Of a DNA stretch of 64,000 nucleotides, positions 25,375 through 33,077 are shown piece by piece. The notes beneath the pieces were generated by a model. The model was not told where the DNA came from. It searched no databases and worked only from the letters and a program-made list of their open reading frames with translations. Source of the DNA: Planctomycetota bacterium (GTDB lineage Bacteria > Planctomycetota > UBA1135 > GCA-002686595); NCBI GenBank assembly GCA_029250885.1, contig JAQXEK010000058.1, forward strand, positions 62,001 through 126,000, in the 5' to 3' direction. Position 1 is the stretch's first letter; the number at the start of each line of letters is the position of its first letter. Position numbers and translations under genes: made by a program.

Positions 25375-26949
25375 ATGTCCCCTCGACACATCCTGGCGCG
25401 CAGTCTCTGCGCTATTTCTGCGGCACTCTTCGTTGCCATGCCCGCCGCCCAGGCGAGCACCGTACAGGCTGGCCCCACTCTTAGCCTGGACCAGGGCCTC
25501 TATGAGGTTGGTGAGACCTGCAAGGCAACGGTCACCGGCACCCCCGGCCACCTTGCTTGGCTTCTTCTAGACGCTCACCGTGGCCCCGTCACGATCCCGG
25601 GCATCGGCACTTTTGATATCGAAGCCGGCCCCTCTCTGAACCTCTTCCCCCTCGGTGTGATTCCCCCTAGCGGAGTCATCGAGCAGCAGTACACCCCGAG
25701 TGCTACGGACGATGTTGTTCAGCAGCCGTTCTTCGTCCAGGCAATCACCATCGACCAGAGCCAACGCGCTCGCTTCGGCATCACCGAATGCCGTACTCTC
25801 ATCTACGCCGCTGGTGCAGCTACCGAGAAGTGCCCCGAGCCCCCCGTCGCGGACCCGGTCTACACCATCTACCCCGATGGTGTCTCCCTTTGGCTTCCCG
25901 GTGTAGGTGAGGACTTCGTCTTCACTGGCGACTCAGTCTTTGCCGAGTACGGCGACGGCACCGCTCGCCTTGTGGGCGAGGTCGAACGCCTCTCGAACGC
26001 CAACGAGCGTCTTCTGGTGGACTTCTTCATGTCTGATCGCGTAGATGCTGGCAACGCCAACTATCCGCCCGCCGGCAGCCCGAAGAAAGAGCTTTTGAAT
26101 GCGGCCTACGCCAATAGTGGCGGCCCCATCGACACGGATCAGTGGCACTACTACCAGCGCCTCAACGGCATGCTGCTTGGCCTCGGCGACCTTGAGGGTG
26201 GCTCGATGTCCATCGGCCGCTTTGGCCCCTCGCCCCAGGTCGGCTTCGGCGCCAACGGTGTGAGCCTCGACTACGGCGCTTCTGCATGGCTCAAGATGAC
26301 AGTGCTCGACCAGCCCGCCCTGGTGACTTGGAGTCCCTTCGGGCACGGCGACTTCAACATCGACATCCGCGACTGCAAGACCCCTGGCGTCCGCCGCTGC
26401 GCTGTCGAAAGTGCTGCCCACCCCGCCCACGCCACCTTCCCCGGTGACGTTGCCTTGTGGCTTCCCGGCATTGCCGAGGACTTCATCGCCCTGCCGAACA
26501 TGACCTTCACCGAGTACGCAAACGGCACCGCTCGCTTGATTGGCGAAATCGCCCGTCCCGGTAACTTGAACGAGCACTTCTCGATCAACGTCCTGTTCTC
26601 AGACCCGGTTGTCATTGGCGATGCCAACTACCCGCCCCTAAACAGCCCGAAGCCCGAGCTTAAGGCCCCTGCCTACGTCGTCAATGGTGGCCCCATCGAC
26701 CCCAACACTTGGGAGTACTATGAGACCTTCGTCGGTACGCTTATCGGCCTCGATGACTACGAAGGCGGCAAGGTCTGCATAACACGCTTCGGTCCCTCGT
26801 GGCAGCAAGGCTTTGGTGCCAACAACCTGAACTATAATGACGGCGGCGCTGGTTGGCTGACTCTGACCGTAAAGGCCACGCCTCCAGGATTGACCTGGAT
26901 CCCGAACGGGCACAGCGACATGAACCTCGACCTCATTCCCTGCCCATAG
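25375..26949 (+). CDS. Secreted protein with two tandem ~160-residue repeats
   Basis: A 524-residue exported protein; signal peptide MSPRHILARSLCAISAALF with cleavage after AQA. Residues ~30-150 form a beta-rich N-terminal domain (VGETCKATVTG, IPGIGTFDI). Two copies of a ~160-residue unit follow (about 169-331 and 358-520). Each copy contains LWLPG, a following EDF, then EY.(D/N)GTARL.GE, a NYPP...SPK.EL block, GGPID, GRFGP or TRFGP, GFGAN and a final F/NGH-D-N-D. The spacing of all blocks is conserved, so this is an internal gene duplication. The repeat family is unknown to me. It is monocistronic with a strong terminator. Probably a surface or extracellular protein. Confidence 0.8.
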   Translation: MSPRHILARSLCAISAALFVAMPAAQASTVQAGPTLSLDQGLYEVGETCKATVTGTPGHLAWLLLDAHRGPVTIPGIGTFDIEAGPSLNLFPLGVIPPSGVIEQQYTPSATDDVVQQPFFVQAITIDQSQRARFGITECRTLIYAAGAATEKCPEPPVADPVYTIYPDGVSLWLPGVGEDFVFTGDSVFAEYGDGTARLVGEVERLSNANERLLVDFFMSDRVDAGNANYPPAGSPKKELLNAAYANSGGPIDTDQWHYYQRLNGMLLGLGDLEGGSMSIGRFGPSPQVGFGANGVSLDYGASAWLKMTVLDQPALVTWSPFGHGDFNIDIRDCKTPGVRRCAVESAAHPAHATFPGDVALWLPGIAEDFIALPNMTFTEYANGTARLIGEIARPGNLNEHFSINVLFSDPVVIGDANYPPLNSPKPELKAPAYVVNGGPIDPNTWEYYETFVGTLIGLDDYEGGKVCITRFGPSWQQGFGANNLNYNDGGAGWLTLTVKATPPGLTWIPNGHSDMNLDLIPCP

Positions 26950-26994
26950 TTCGAACGTGAATCTTGGCACAGCGCTGGGGCTGAGCCAAGTGAG

Positions 26995-27031
26995 AAGAGG
27001 CCGGGGAGAGCACTGCTCTCCCCGGCCTCTT
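26995..27031 (+). terminator. Rho-independent terminator after the repeat protein
   Basis: Perfect 15-base-pair stem GAGGCCGGGGAGAGC (26997-27011) with a 3-base loop ACT and right arm 27015-27029, extended by A-T pairs at the base and followed by TTT. It lies ~45 bases after the TAG stop of the secreted repeat protein. Confidence 0.9.
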
Positions 27032-27183
27032 TCGTATCCACTGGGTAATCAACGGACCAGGATGCAGAGTACGGCTGGGTCGGCGAACTCTCGATGCTCA
27101 ACCGAGCCAACGCTCTATACTGTCTCCAACCCACCCGCACACTCGATATGCCCAGCCGCGACCACGCCCCATCCCAGGACGAC

Positions 27184-27354
27184 ATGCTTCAGCCCAGCCT
27201 TTCGGTGACCCATAATAAGTCCCGTGCCATAAGGGCATTGGACCCGAGCTCCGTTACGTGGGTCAGCACCGCGAAAAACTACGGCCGCTACGAAAACGAA
27301 GGCGGCCAATACGACGATCTCGTCACGCACCTCAAGACCATCAAGACGTGGTAG
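27184..27354 (+). CDS. Possible small protein upstream of the BtuF-like gene
   Basis: A ~56-codon frame (ATG 27184; GTG 27205 also possible) ending in TAG 8 bases before the BtuF-like start. From ~27205 onward nearly every third codon base is G or C, as in the real genes here, and the sequence is protein-like (TAKNYGRYENEGGQYDD). No family is recognised and there is no clear ribosome-binding site. It may be a genuine small gene co-transcribed with the next one, or a remnant. Confidence 0.35.
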   Translation: MLQPSLSVTHNKSRAIRALDPSSVTWVSTAKNYGRYENEGGQYDDLVTHLKTIKTW

Positions 27355-27362
27355 ACCCAACT

Positions 27363-28316
27363 ATGCGCATCATCTCACTACTCCCCTCCGCCACCGAAAT
27401 GGTCTGCGCCGTCGGCGCCCAAGACGAGCTCGTAGGTGTCTCCCACGAGTGCGACTTCCCCGCCGGAATCCCCGGGCTCCCGATCCTCACGCGCACCCGC
27501 ACAACCTTGCCCAAGGCCAGCGGCGCGATCGACGTGGCCGTACGCGAGATGCTCAAGGACGCCATTGCGGTCTACGAGGTGCTCGTGGACCGGCTGCGGG
27601 ACGCCAAGGCCGACGTGATCGTGACCCAGGACCTCTGCGACGTCTGCGCGGTGTCCTTGGACGACGTGCACAAAGCACTTAAGGAACTGGGCACCGGCGA
27701 TGTGAACATCGTCAGCCTTAAGCCGACCCTGCTGCAGGACGTCTGGGACGACCTGCGCCGAGTCGGTGTCGCCCTAGGTCGCGAGGCCGAGGGTGAGGCC
27801 GCCGCCCTTGACTGCGAGGCGCGCGTTCGGGCCATAGGCCAGCGCTCCACCACCGCCCTCGCCGGAGCCAAGCGCCCCACAGTGCTGACCATCGAATGGA
27901 TCGATCCCGTCATGATCGGCGGCACCTGGATGCCCGAGCTCGCCCAACTTGCAGGCGGCGAGGCGCTGCTCGCGGAACCAGGCGTGCACTCCCCCACCGT
28001 CGGCCTCGACGAACTCAGCGCCATCGACCCTGACGTCGTGCTGATTAAGCCCTGCGGCTTTAAGCTCGAGCGCACCCACGAAGAGCTCGACCTCCTCCAA
28101 CAGCGCCTCCCCTGGGACACCTGGTCAGCGGTCTCCAAGGGCAACATCTACCTCGCCGACGGCAACGCCTTCTTCAACCGACCCGGTCCACGCCTAGTCG
28201 AGTCCCTAGAGATTCTAGCCGCCTGCGTGCTACCCGACGAGTTTGCTGAGTACCGCACCAAGCACAAGGACTCACTCCAGCGCATCGCCCCGGACCTCAG
28301 CATCGTCGGGTTATAG
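27363..28316 (+). CDS. BtuF-like periplasmic-binding-fold protein (cobalamin/metal-chelate type)
   Basis: A 317-residue protein of the PF01497-type binding fold: MRIISLLPSATEMVCAVGA at the N-terminus, LVGVSHECDFP, VIVTQDLCDVCAV and a second lobe with TWMPELAQLAGGEALL and DPDVVLIKPCGF. It has no signal peptide or lipobox, so it appears cytoplasmic or unconventionally placed; such unsignalled BtuF-like proteins are common and usually annotated as cobalamin-binding. No ABC permease or ATPase lies next to it. The upstream frame extending to 27258 is rejected because the fold begins exactly at 27363. Confidence 0.82.
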   Translation: MRIISLLPSATEMVCAVGAQDELVGVSHECDFPAGIPGLPILTRTRTTLPKASGAIDVAVREMLKDAIAVYEVLVDRLRDAKADVIVTQDLCDVCAVSLDDVHKALKELGTGDVNIVSLKPTLLQDVWDDLRRVGVALGREAEGEAAALDCEARVRAIGQRSTTALAGAKRPTVLTIEWIDPVMIGGTWMPELAQLAGGEALLAEPGVHSPTVGLDELSAIDPDVVLIKPCGFKLERTHEELDLLQQRLPWDTWSAVSKGNIYLADGNAFFNRPGPRLVESLEILAACVLPDEFAEYRTKHKDSLQRIAPDLSIVGL

Positions 28317-28432
28317 CCAAGGCGCGCATCAGGCACGGGGTGCAAGTCGCCGCTCGTCTTGGGTCCAATCCCCCGCTAGACTGATGCTCGCACCCTCCCT
28401 GCAAGCCTCCTTTACAAACCTAGCCCTCTCCC

Positions 28433-29293
28433 ATGATCACGCCACGTACGAACCGCACCGAGATCCTCAACAAGCTGCGCGCGAAGATTGACGCGCACAT
28501 TCCGATCTTGATTTCGAGCGCCGGTAGCGGGCTGGTGGCGAAGCTTCTGGAGGAGGCGGGCGTCGACTGCATCAATACCTTCTCCGGTGCGCGCCTGCGC
28601 GCCAACGGCATGGGCACCATGTCGATGATGTGGCCGATCCTCGATTCCAACGAGCAGGTCATGCGCTACACCCGCGAGGACATCATGCCCGCGATTCGCG
28701 GTGATGCTTTCATCTGCGCCTGCCTCAACGCGAACGACCCCCTGCGCGACATGCGCATGGTGCTCGAGGACTGCCGCCGCATGGGGGTCGAGTCGGTCTC
28801 GAACATTAGCCCGTCGATCAGCTACGTGGACAAGGGCAGCGAGATCCGCGACGTGCTCGAGAGCGCGGGCATCAACCTACAGAACGAGATCGACATGCTG
28901 AAGCTGGCCGGCGAGATGGACATGGTCTCGATCGGCCTGGCCTTCGACCTCGAGGACAGCCTCAAGCTTGTGGAAGAGGCGCGGCCCGACATCTTCTGCT
29001 ACCACGCGGGAACAACAAAGGGCGGCCGTACCGGCTTTGACAGTGGCGAGACGATCGAAGAGACCGCCGCACGAACGGAAGCCGCCTACAAGGAGATCCG
29101 CAAGGTCCACCCCGACGTAATTCTAATCGCCCACGGCGCCGCCTTCGAGACACCTGACGACGGGCAGTTCATCCTAGACAACACCTCAGGCCACGGCCTC
29201 TGGACCGGCTCGTCAACCGAGCGCTTGCCCATCGAGCGCGCGGTCTCCGCCGCCGCGGCCGAGTTCCGCGCTTTGCGCTTCACCAAGTCCTAA
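28433..29293 (+). CDS. PEP-hydrolase-like TIM-barrel protein (Tm-1 C-terminal half)
   Basis: A 286-residue protein matching the 'phosphoenolpyruvate hydrolase-like' TIM barrel found as the C-terminal half of the plant virus-resistance protein Tm-1. Visible blocks are PILISSAGSGLVAKLLEEAGVDCI, GMGTMSMMWPILDSN, ICACLNANDPLRDM, and CYHAGTTKGGRTGF. It is followed after 13 bases by the UPF0261 gene, which is the Tm-1 N-terminal half. The enzymatic function of the bacterial proteins is not established; the name comes from sequence similarity only. Confidence 0.85.
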   Translation: MITPRTNRTEILNKLRAKIDAHIPILISSAGSGLVAKLLEEAGVDCINTFSGARLRANGMGTMSMMWPILDSNEQVMRYTREDIMPAIRGDAFICACLNANDPLRDMRMVLEDCRRMGVESVSNISPSISYVDKGSEIRDVLESAGINLQNEIDMLKLAGEMDMVSIGLAFDLEDSLKLVEEARPDIFCYHAGTTKGGRTGFDSGETIEETAARTEAAYKEIRKVHPDVILIAHGAAFETPDDGQFILDNTSGHGLWTGSSTERLPIERAVSAAAAEFRALRFTKS

Positions 29294-29306
29294 ACCCGCG
29301 CCAGCC

Positions 29307-30539
29307 ATGACCAAGACCATCGCAATCCTCAGCACCCTCGACACCAAAGCCGGCGAGGCCGCCTATGTGAAAGAGCGCATAGAAGCCCACGGTGGCCAGG
29401 TACTGCTTGTGGACATCGGCGTCATGGGAATCCCAGGCATCGCGCCGGACCTCGGCCGCGCTGCCGTCTCTATGGCAGGTGGCAAGAGCTTCCCCGAGCT
29501 CATGGCAAACCCCACGCGCCAGGACGCCTCACCAGTCATGGTAGCCGGCGCGACGAAGCTGCTTCTCGACCTGATCGGCGAAGGGCAGGTCGATGGCATT
29601 CTGGGACTCGGCGGCACCCAAGGCACTTCCAACTGCTGCGCCGTCATGCAGGCCCTGCCCTACGGTCTGCCCAAGGTCATGGTCTCGACCGTCGCGTCCG
29701 GCGACACTGCACCCTTCGTCGGCATCAAGGACATCACCATGATGCCCTCCGTCGGCGACCTGCTTGGGCTCAACCCCTTCACGCGCCGCATCCTCGCGAA
29801 TGCAGCCGGCGCGGTCTGGGGCATGTGCATGGCCGCCGATGCGCCCATCGAACCCTCGGCCAACAAGACCGTCATCGGCATGACGAACCTGGGCGTCCTC
29901 ACCGACGGCGCCATGCATGCGGTCGAGCGCTTTCGCGAGCGCGGCTACGAGGTCATCGTCTTCCACGCAGTCGGCTCCGGCGGCCTCGCCATGGAGCAGA
30001 TGATGAAAGAGGGCATCATCGGCGCTGTCTTTGACTACGCCCTGGGCGAGATCTCGGACGAGCTGTTCGATGGTCTGCGCGCCGCCTCGCCCGAGCGCCT
30101 CACCGTCGCGGGAAGCCTCGGCCTGCCCCAGGTGATCTGTCCCGGTGGCTCCGAGCACATCGGCCTGATCGTCGAACCTAACCACGTCCCCGATGAGTGG
30201 AAGGACGACCAGGTCACCTTCCACAACCCAATTATCTTCGTGCCGCGCCTAGGCGAGAAGCGCTGGTCCAAGGTAGCCAAGGAGATCGGCGCGCGCCTGA
30301 CCGCGTCGACCAAAGGCAAGGCCCACATGATGCTGCCCCTGCTCGGCACCAGTCGCTACAGTGTCGAGGGCGGCCCCCTGTGCAACCCAGACGGCGACCT
30401 TGTCTTCTTTAAAGCACTCAAGAAGGCTCTGCCCGACACGGTCACGGTCGAGGAGTTCCCCTTCGGTGCCGAGGCCGACGACTTCGTCGACGTGTGCGTC
30501 GACCGACTCATCGAGCTCATCGAAGCGGAAGAGTCCTAA
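29307..30539 (+). CDS. UPF0261 / Tm-1-like ATP-binding protein
   Basis: A 410-residue protein of the UPF0261 family. It begins KTIAILSTLDTKAGEAAYVKE, with LGLGGTQGTSNCCAVMQALP and KVMVSTVASGDTAPFVGIKDI as strong family blocks and GSGGLAMEQMM and CPGGSEHIG further on. In plant Tm-1 this domain binds ATP and inhibits tobamovirus RNA replication; the bacterial role is unknown. It is complete, at normal length, and forms an operon with the TIM-barrel gene. Confidence 0.9.
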   Translation: MTKTIAILSTLDTKAGEAAYVKERIEAHGGQVLLVDIGVMGIPGIAPDLGRAAVSMAGGKSFPELMANPTRQDASPVMVAGATKLLLDLIGEGQVDGILGLGGTQGTSNCCAVMQALPYGLPKVMVSTVASGDTAPFVGIKDITMMPSVGDLLGLNPFTRRILANAAGAVWGMCMAADAPIEPSANKTVIGMTNLGVLTDGAMHAVERFRERGYEVIVFHAVGSGGLAMEQMMKEGIIGAVFDYALGEISDELFDGLRAASPERLTVAGSLGLPQVICPGGSEHIGLIVEPNHVPDEWKDDQVTFHNPIIFVPRLGEKRWSKVAKEIGARLTASTKGKAHMMLPLLGTSRYSVEGGPLCNPDGDLVFFKALKKALPDTVTVEEFPFGAEADDFVDVCVDRLIELIEAEES

Positions 30540-30581
30540 GGACGCTTTCCCAGTCTGCCTGTGGAGGCTCCCTAGAGGCCC

Positions 30582-31142
30582 CTAGTTGTCCGTTTGGAGC
30601 GTGAGCCCGGCCTCTTCCCAGATCTTCGTCAGGAACTCGCCCGGGGCCCCGGTTGTGCGAGCTGGGTTGCGCTCCCCCTCCACGTGAATGTGCATGGAGA
30701 GGCATTCAAAGCAAATCACGAAGTCCACGGTCTTACCATCGACCTCGGCGTGGATCCCGTGCCGCGGGTTGAAGCAGGCTGCCACCATGCCGTCACTGTC
30801 GTTGATTCCCCCATAGACCGCCTCGACGACGGCGCGTATCTTCGCAGGATCCGTCAGGGTTGCTCGCCCGAGCTCGGCGTAGTAAAAGAATTTCGGCGCA
30901 TCGACCAGCCCCTGGGCCTCGAGATCGTGGTCGTAGGGATACAGGGAGATAATCTCCATACTGGTGGCCGCCGCTAGAATCTCATGGGCCGGGCCTGGCA
31001 CCGCGGGGGGGACCAAGAGCTCGGCAATCCCAGTGCCTGAGTTAGTCCCTGCTTGCTCGGAAACGGCGGGCTTATTCGCGCCAGAGCATGCGGAGACGGC
31101 GACGAGGAAGACGAGGCTGACGAAGCTGAGCAGAAAGCGCAT
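30582..31142 (-). CDS. Lipoprotein, unknown function
   Basis: A 186-residue lipoprotein with signal MRFLLSFVSLVFLVAVSAC (lipobox VSAC). The mature part contains the block AACFNPRHGI followed by VDFVICFECLSMHIHVEG; the CFNPRHG...CFEC combination is a recurrent motif in hypothetical PVC-group and Bacteroidetes-type proteins, as far as I recall, but has no assigned function. It is convergent with the UPF0261 gene. Confidence 0.7.
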   Translation of the reverse strand: MRFLLSFVSLVFLVAVSACSGANKPAVSEQAGTNSGTGIAELLVPPAVPGPAHEILAAATSMEIISLYPYDHDLEAQGLVDAPKFFYYAELGRATLTDPAKIRAVVEAVYGGINDSDGMVAACFNPRHGIHAEVDGKTVDFVICFECLSMHIHVEGERNPARTTGAPGEFLTKIWEEAGLTLQTDN

Positions 31143-31198
31143 GGGTCTGGTTTGGGCTAAAGAAGCGCGGGCGACTTTGGTTAGCGCTAGATTACACC

Positions 31199-32083
31199 CT
31201 AGCGAAGCGGATCGTAAGTGGGGTCCCGCATGCGGGCCTCGATCGCTCTCTGGAGAGCCTTGAGGCTACGCATTTGCTCGAGGGCCCGGCTGACCCGCTT
31301 GCCCTTCTCCGTAAGCTCTCGCGCGGCATCACGAACGCTGTACTTGCACTCTGCGAGCCAGCCGGCAGCCCCCTCGAGCTCGCCCCGGCCCACCACGAGC
31401 AAGATCAGCTCGTCATAGGCTCTGATGCGATCCGTGGGCTCCGTCGCCGTCTTCGTGAGGCGCCGCAGGACGCGCTCGGCGTCCGGCAGCTGTCCCGATT
31501 CGGCCAAAACCTTGGCGTACCAGACCGAAGCTATGTCCCGCAGGTGCGCGTCCACAAGGCCACTGGCCACGAGCTGTTCGAAAGACGCAAGGGCGGGCTC
31601 GATGTTGCCCTCACGGCGCTGGACATGGCCGATCTCGTAAAGGGCCCTGGCGGCGAACTCCCCTGGGTCCTGCAGCTTCGTGGCGACTAGGAATTGCTCG
31701 ATGGCTAGATGGGGCTCGCCCCCTGCCCGCAGCAGCTCCCCGGCTCGGAAGGCTGCCTCGGCGGCCGTTGGCCCAGAACTCGGCCAGCGCTCGTGAACGC
31801 GCACATAGGCGGCAACGGCCTCGGTGCGCAGCTTGGCGAGGGACACGCCCCGCTCGCCCTGGAGAGCCCGCTTCTTGGCCCGGGCGCAGGTGAGGGCGCG
31901 CTCCGCGCCGTCTGCCATAGGAGCCGTCCGGAAGGGGCCCGGCGGCGGCGAGCCAAGCCGGCACGCCCGGCTCAACTGCGTCTGGTGTGCGATGCCCTCC
32001 CACCCCATCGGTGCACCCGGCGAGCACGCCGCCAAAACCAGCGGCGCCAACCAGGGCAATCGCGACCCGGCCGCTTGCATCAT
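31199..32083 (-). CDS. TPR-type lipoprotein downstream of an ECF sigma factor
   Basis: A 294-residue lipoprotein. ATG 32083 (tandem ATGATG) gives MMQAAGSRLPWLAPLVLAAC with lipobox LAAC; a longer frame overlaps the sigma gene and is rejected. The mature region from ~90 on is helical with TPR-like pairs (AAEAAFRAGELLRAGGEPHLAIEQFLVATKL, ARALYEIGHVQRREGNIEPALASFEQL). Its start lies 10 bases after the ECF sigma gene, so the two form an operon. It may be a periplasmic sensor, a sigma target or unrelated; no zinc anti-sigma motif (HxxxCxxC) is present. Confidence 0.7.
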   Translation of the reverse strand: MMQAAGSRLPWLAPLVLAACSPGAPMGWEGIAHQTQLSRACRLGSPPPGPFRTAPMADGAERALTCARAKKRALQGERGVSLAKLRTEAVAAYVRVHERWPSSGPTAAEAAFRAGELLRAGGEPHLAIEQFLVATKLQDPGEFAARALYEIGHVQRREGNIEPALASFEQLVASGLVDAHLRDIASVWYAKVLAESGQLPDAERVLRRLTKTATEPTDRIRAYDELILLVVGRGELEGAAGWLAECKYSVRDAARELTEKGKRVSRALEQMRSLKALQRAIEARMRDPTYDPLR

Positions 32084-32093
32084 CCACGCCACC

Positions 32094-32681
32094 CTAAACC
32101 TCAGCCCGCTCTTCGGGAATCTGCAGACTGAGCCCCATCTCCACGTACTTGCGCAGGCGGTTGCGCGCGCGAAAGAGGCGCACCTTAACCAGGTCAACGG
32201 GCAGGTCGCAGGTCTTCGCCGTCTCGCGGCAGCTCATGGCGCCCCCGTAATAGGTGCTCAACACATCGCGATCTCGTTGCTTGAGCTTCTCGAGTGCCAC
32301 ATCCAGCAGGCAGAGCACCTCGTCGGTCGGCGAGGAAACGCCATCCACAATGATCGTCTGTACCTCCGGAACTGAGCTTGGACAGGCCACCTCCACAGCT
32401 AGAGAGTCGTCTCCCGCGATCGCGCGTCCCAAGCGTCGCTCCCTGCGAAAACGATCCGAGAGCACGTTGCGAGCGATGCTCAGGATCCACGCACGCATCT
32501 TCTCACGGTTGTGCAGATGGCGTCGAAAGCGCGCCGCACGCAACAAGGTCTCCTGGATCACATCATCGGATTCAAAGTCGTCGCGGCAGCGCGTACTGAG
32601 GAAGCGCCGGAGTACCGGGATCTCTCCATCGAGGCCTTTCCAGGACGACGAATGGAGTACATGGGGGTAGTTCTTGGACAA
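32094..32681 (-). CDS. ECF-type RNA polymerase sigma factor
   Basis: A 195-residue sigma-70 family protein with region 2 (ESDDVIQETLLRAARFRRHLHNREKMRAWILSIARNVLSDRFRRERR) and region 4 (LEKLKQRDRDVLSTYYGGAMSCRETAKTCDLPVDLVKVRLFRARNRLRKY). I set the start at TTG 32681: it gives the normal ECF length and has GGGAG (32689-32693) 7 bases upstream. The in-frame ATG at 33050 would add a 123-residue Arg/Pro-rich leader with no sigma features. The promoter class is unknown. Confidence 0.87.
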   Translation of the reverse strand: MSKNYPHVLHSSSWKGLDGEIPVLRRFLSTRCRDDFESDDVIQETLLRAARFRRHLHNREKMRAWILSIARNVLSDRFRRERRLGRAIAGDDSLAVEVACPSSVPEVQTIIVDGVSSPTDEVLCLLDVALEKLKQRDRDVLSTYYGGAMSCRETAKTCDLPVDLVKVRLFRARNRLRKYVEMGLSLQIPEERAEV

Positions 32682-32688
32682 GTCTGAT

Positions 32689-32693
32689 CTCCC
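32689..32693 (-). promoter_or_regulatory. Ribosome-binding site deciding the ECF sigma start
   Basis: GGGAG on the minus strand, 7 bases before TTG 32681. It favours this non-ATG start over the upstream ATG at 33050. Confidence 0.6.
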
Positions 32694-32963
32694 GGGGACC
32701 GCGTTGGCGGGGTTGGGGCGGGGGCGGACAGGGCGGGCCGACAGTCGGCTTCGCTCACCCCTAGGAGACTCGGATTTGCAACTAAGATGACCCTCGGGAC
32801 GCGCTGTGGAGAGAGCGGTGGCGACGAAGCCCCGATCGAACTCCGGGATTTGCAGGAGGCCCAAGAAGAGGCTCAAGGAACCGGGATTCAAGCCCGGCAG
32901 CCTCCCGCGCCGCGATGCCTCTCCAACCCCGGGGTCCAACCGCCAAGATCGCGCTACCAACGA

Positions 32964-33000
32964 CAAGCGGCCGCCCCCAGCATCTGGGAGCAGCCGCTTG
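32964..33000 (-). terminator. 17-base-pair hairpin after the exported TPR protein
   Basis: Left arm 32964-32980 and right arm 32984-33000 pair with two mismatches around a 3-base loop (CAAGCGGC...GCCGCTTG). It lies about 80 bases after the gene ending at 33078. There is no good T-run, so it may act as a weak terminator, an mRNA 3' end stabiliser or a repeat element. Confidence 0.45.
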
Positions 33001-33077
33001 CTGCTTGCCTCACCCCTCTGGGCTTTGGCGATCTTGGCCCCTCCCGGCAAGGCCAGGCGAGGAATCGGAGATTCGCG

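Larger units (their letters stand above)
32682..33077. other. 396-base gap between same-strand genes; hairpin only
   Basis: No supported gene. A long plus-strand frame (32787-33809) runs through it but is antisense to the exported TPR protein. The gap contains the hairpin listed separately at 32964-33000 and the leader of the sigma gene. Confidence 0.5.

Noticed and set aside
33050-33050. ATG at 33050 as start of the ECF sigma factor
   Set aside because: It adds 123 Arg/Pro-rich residues with no sigma features; TTG 32681 has a good ribosome-binding site and gives normal family length.
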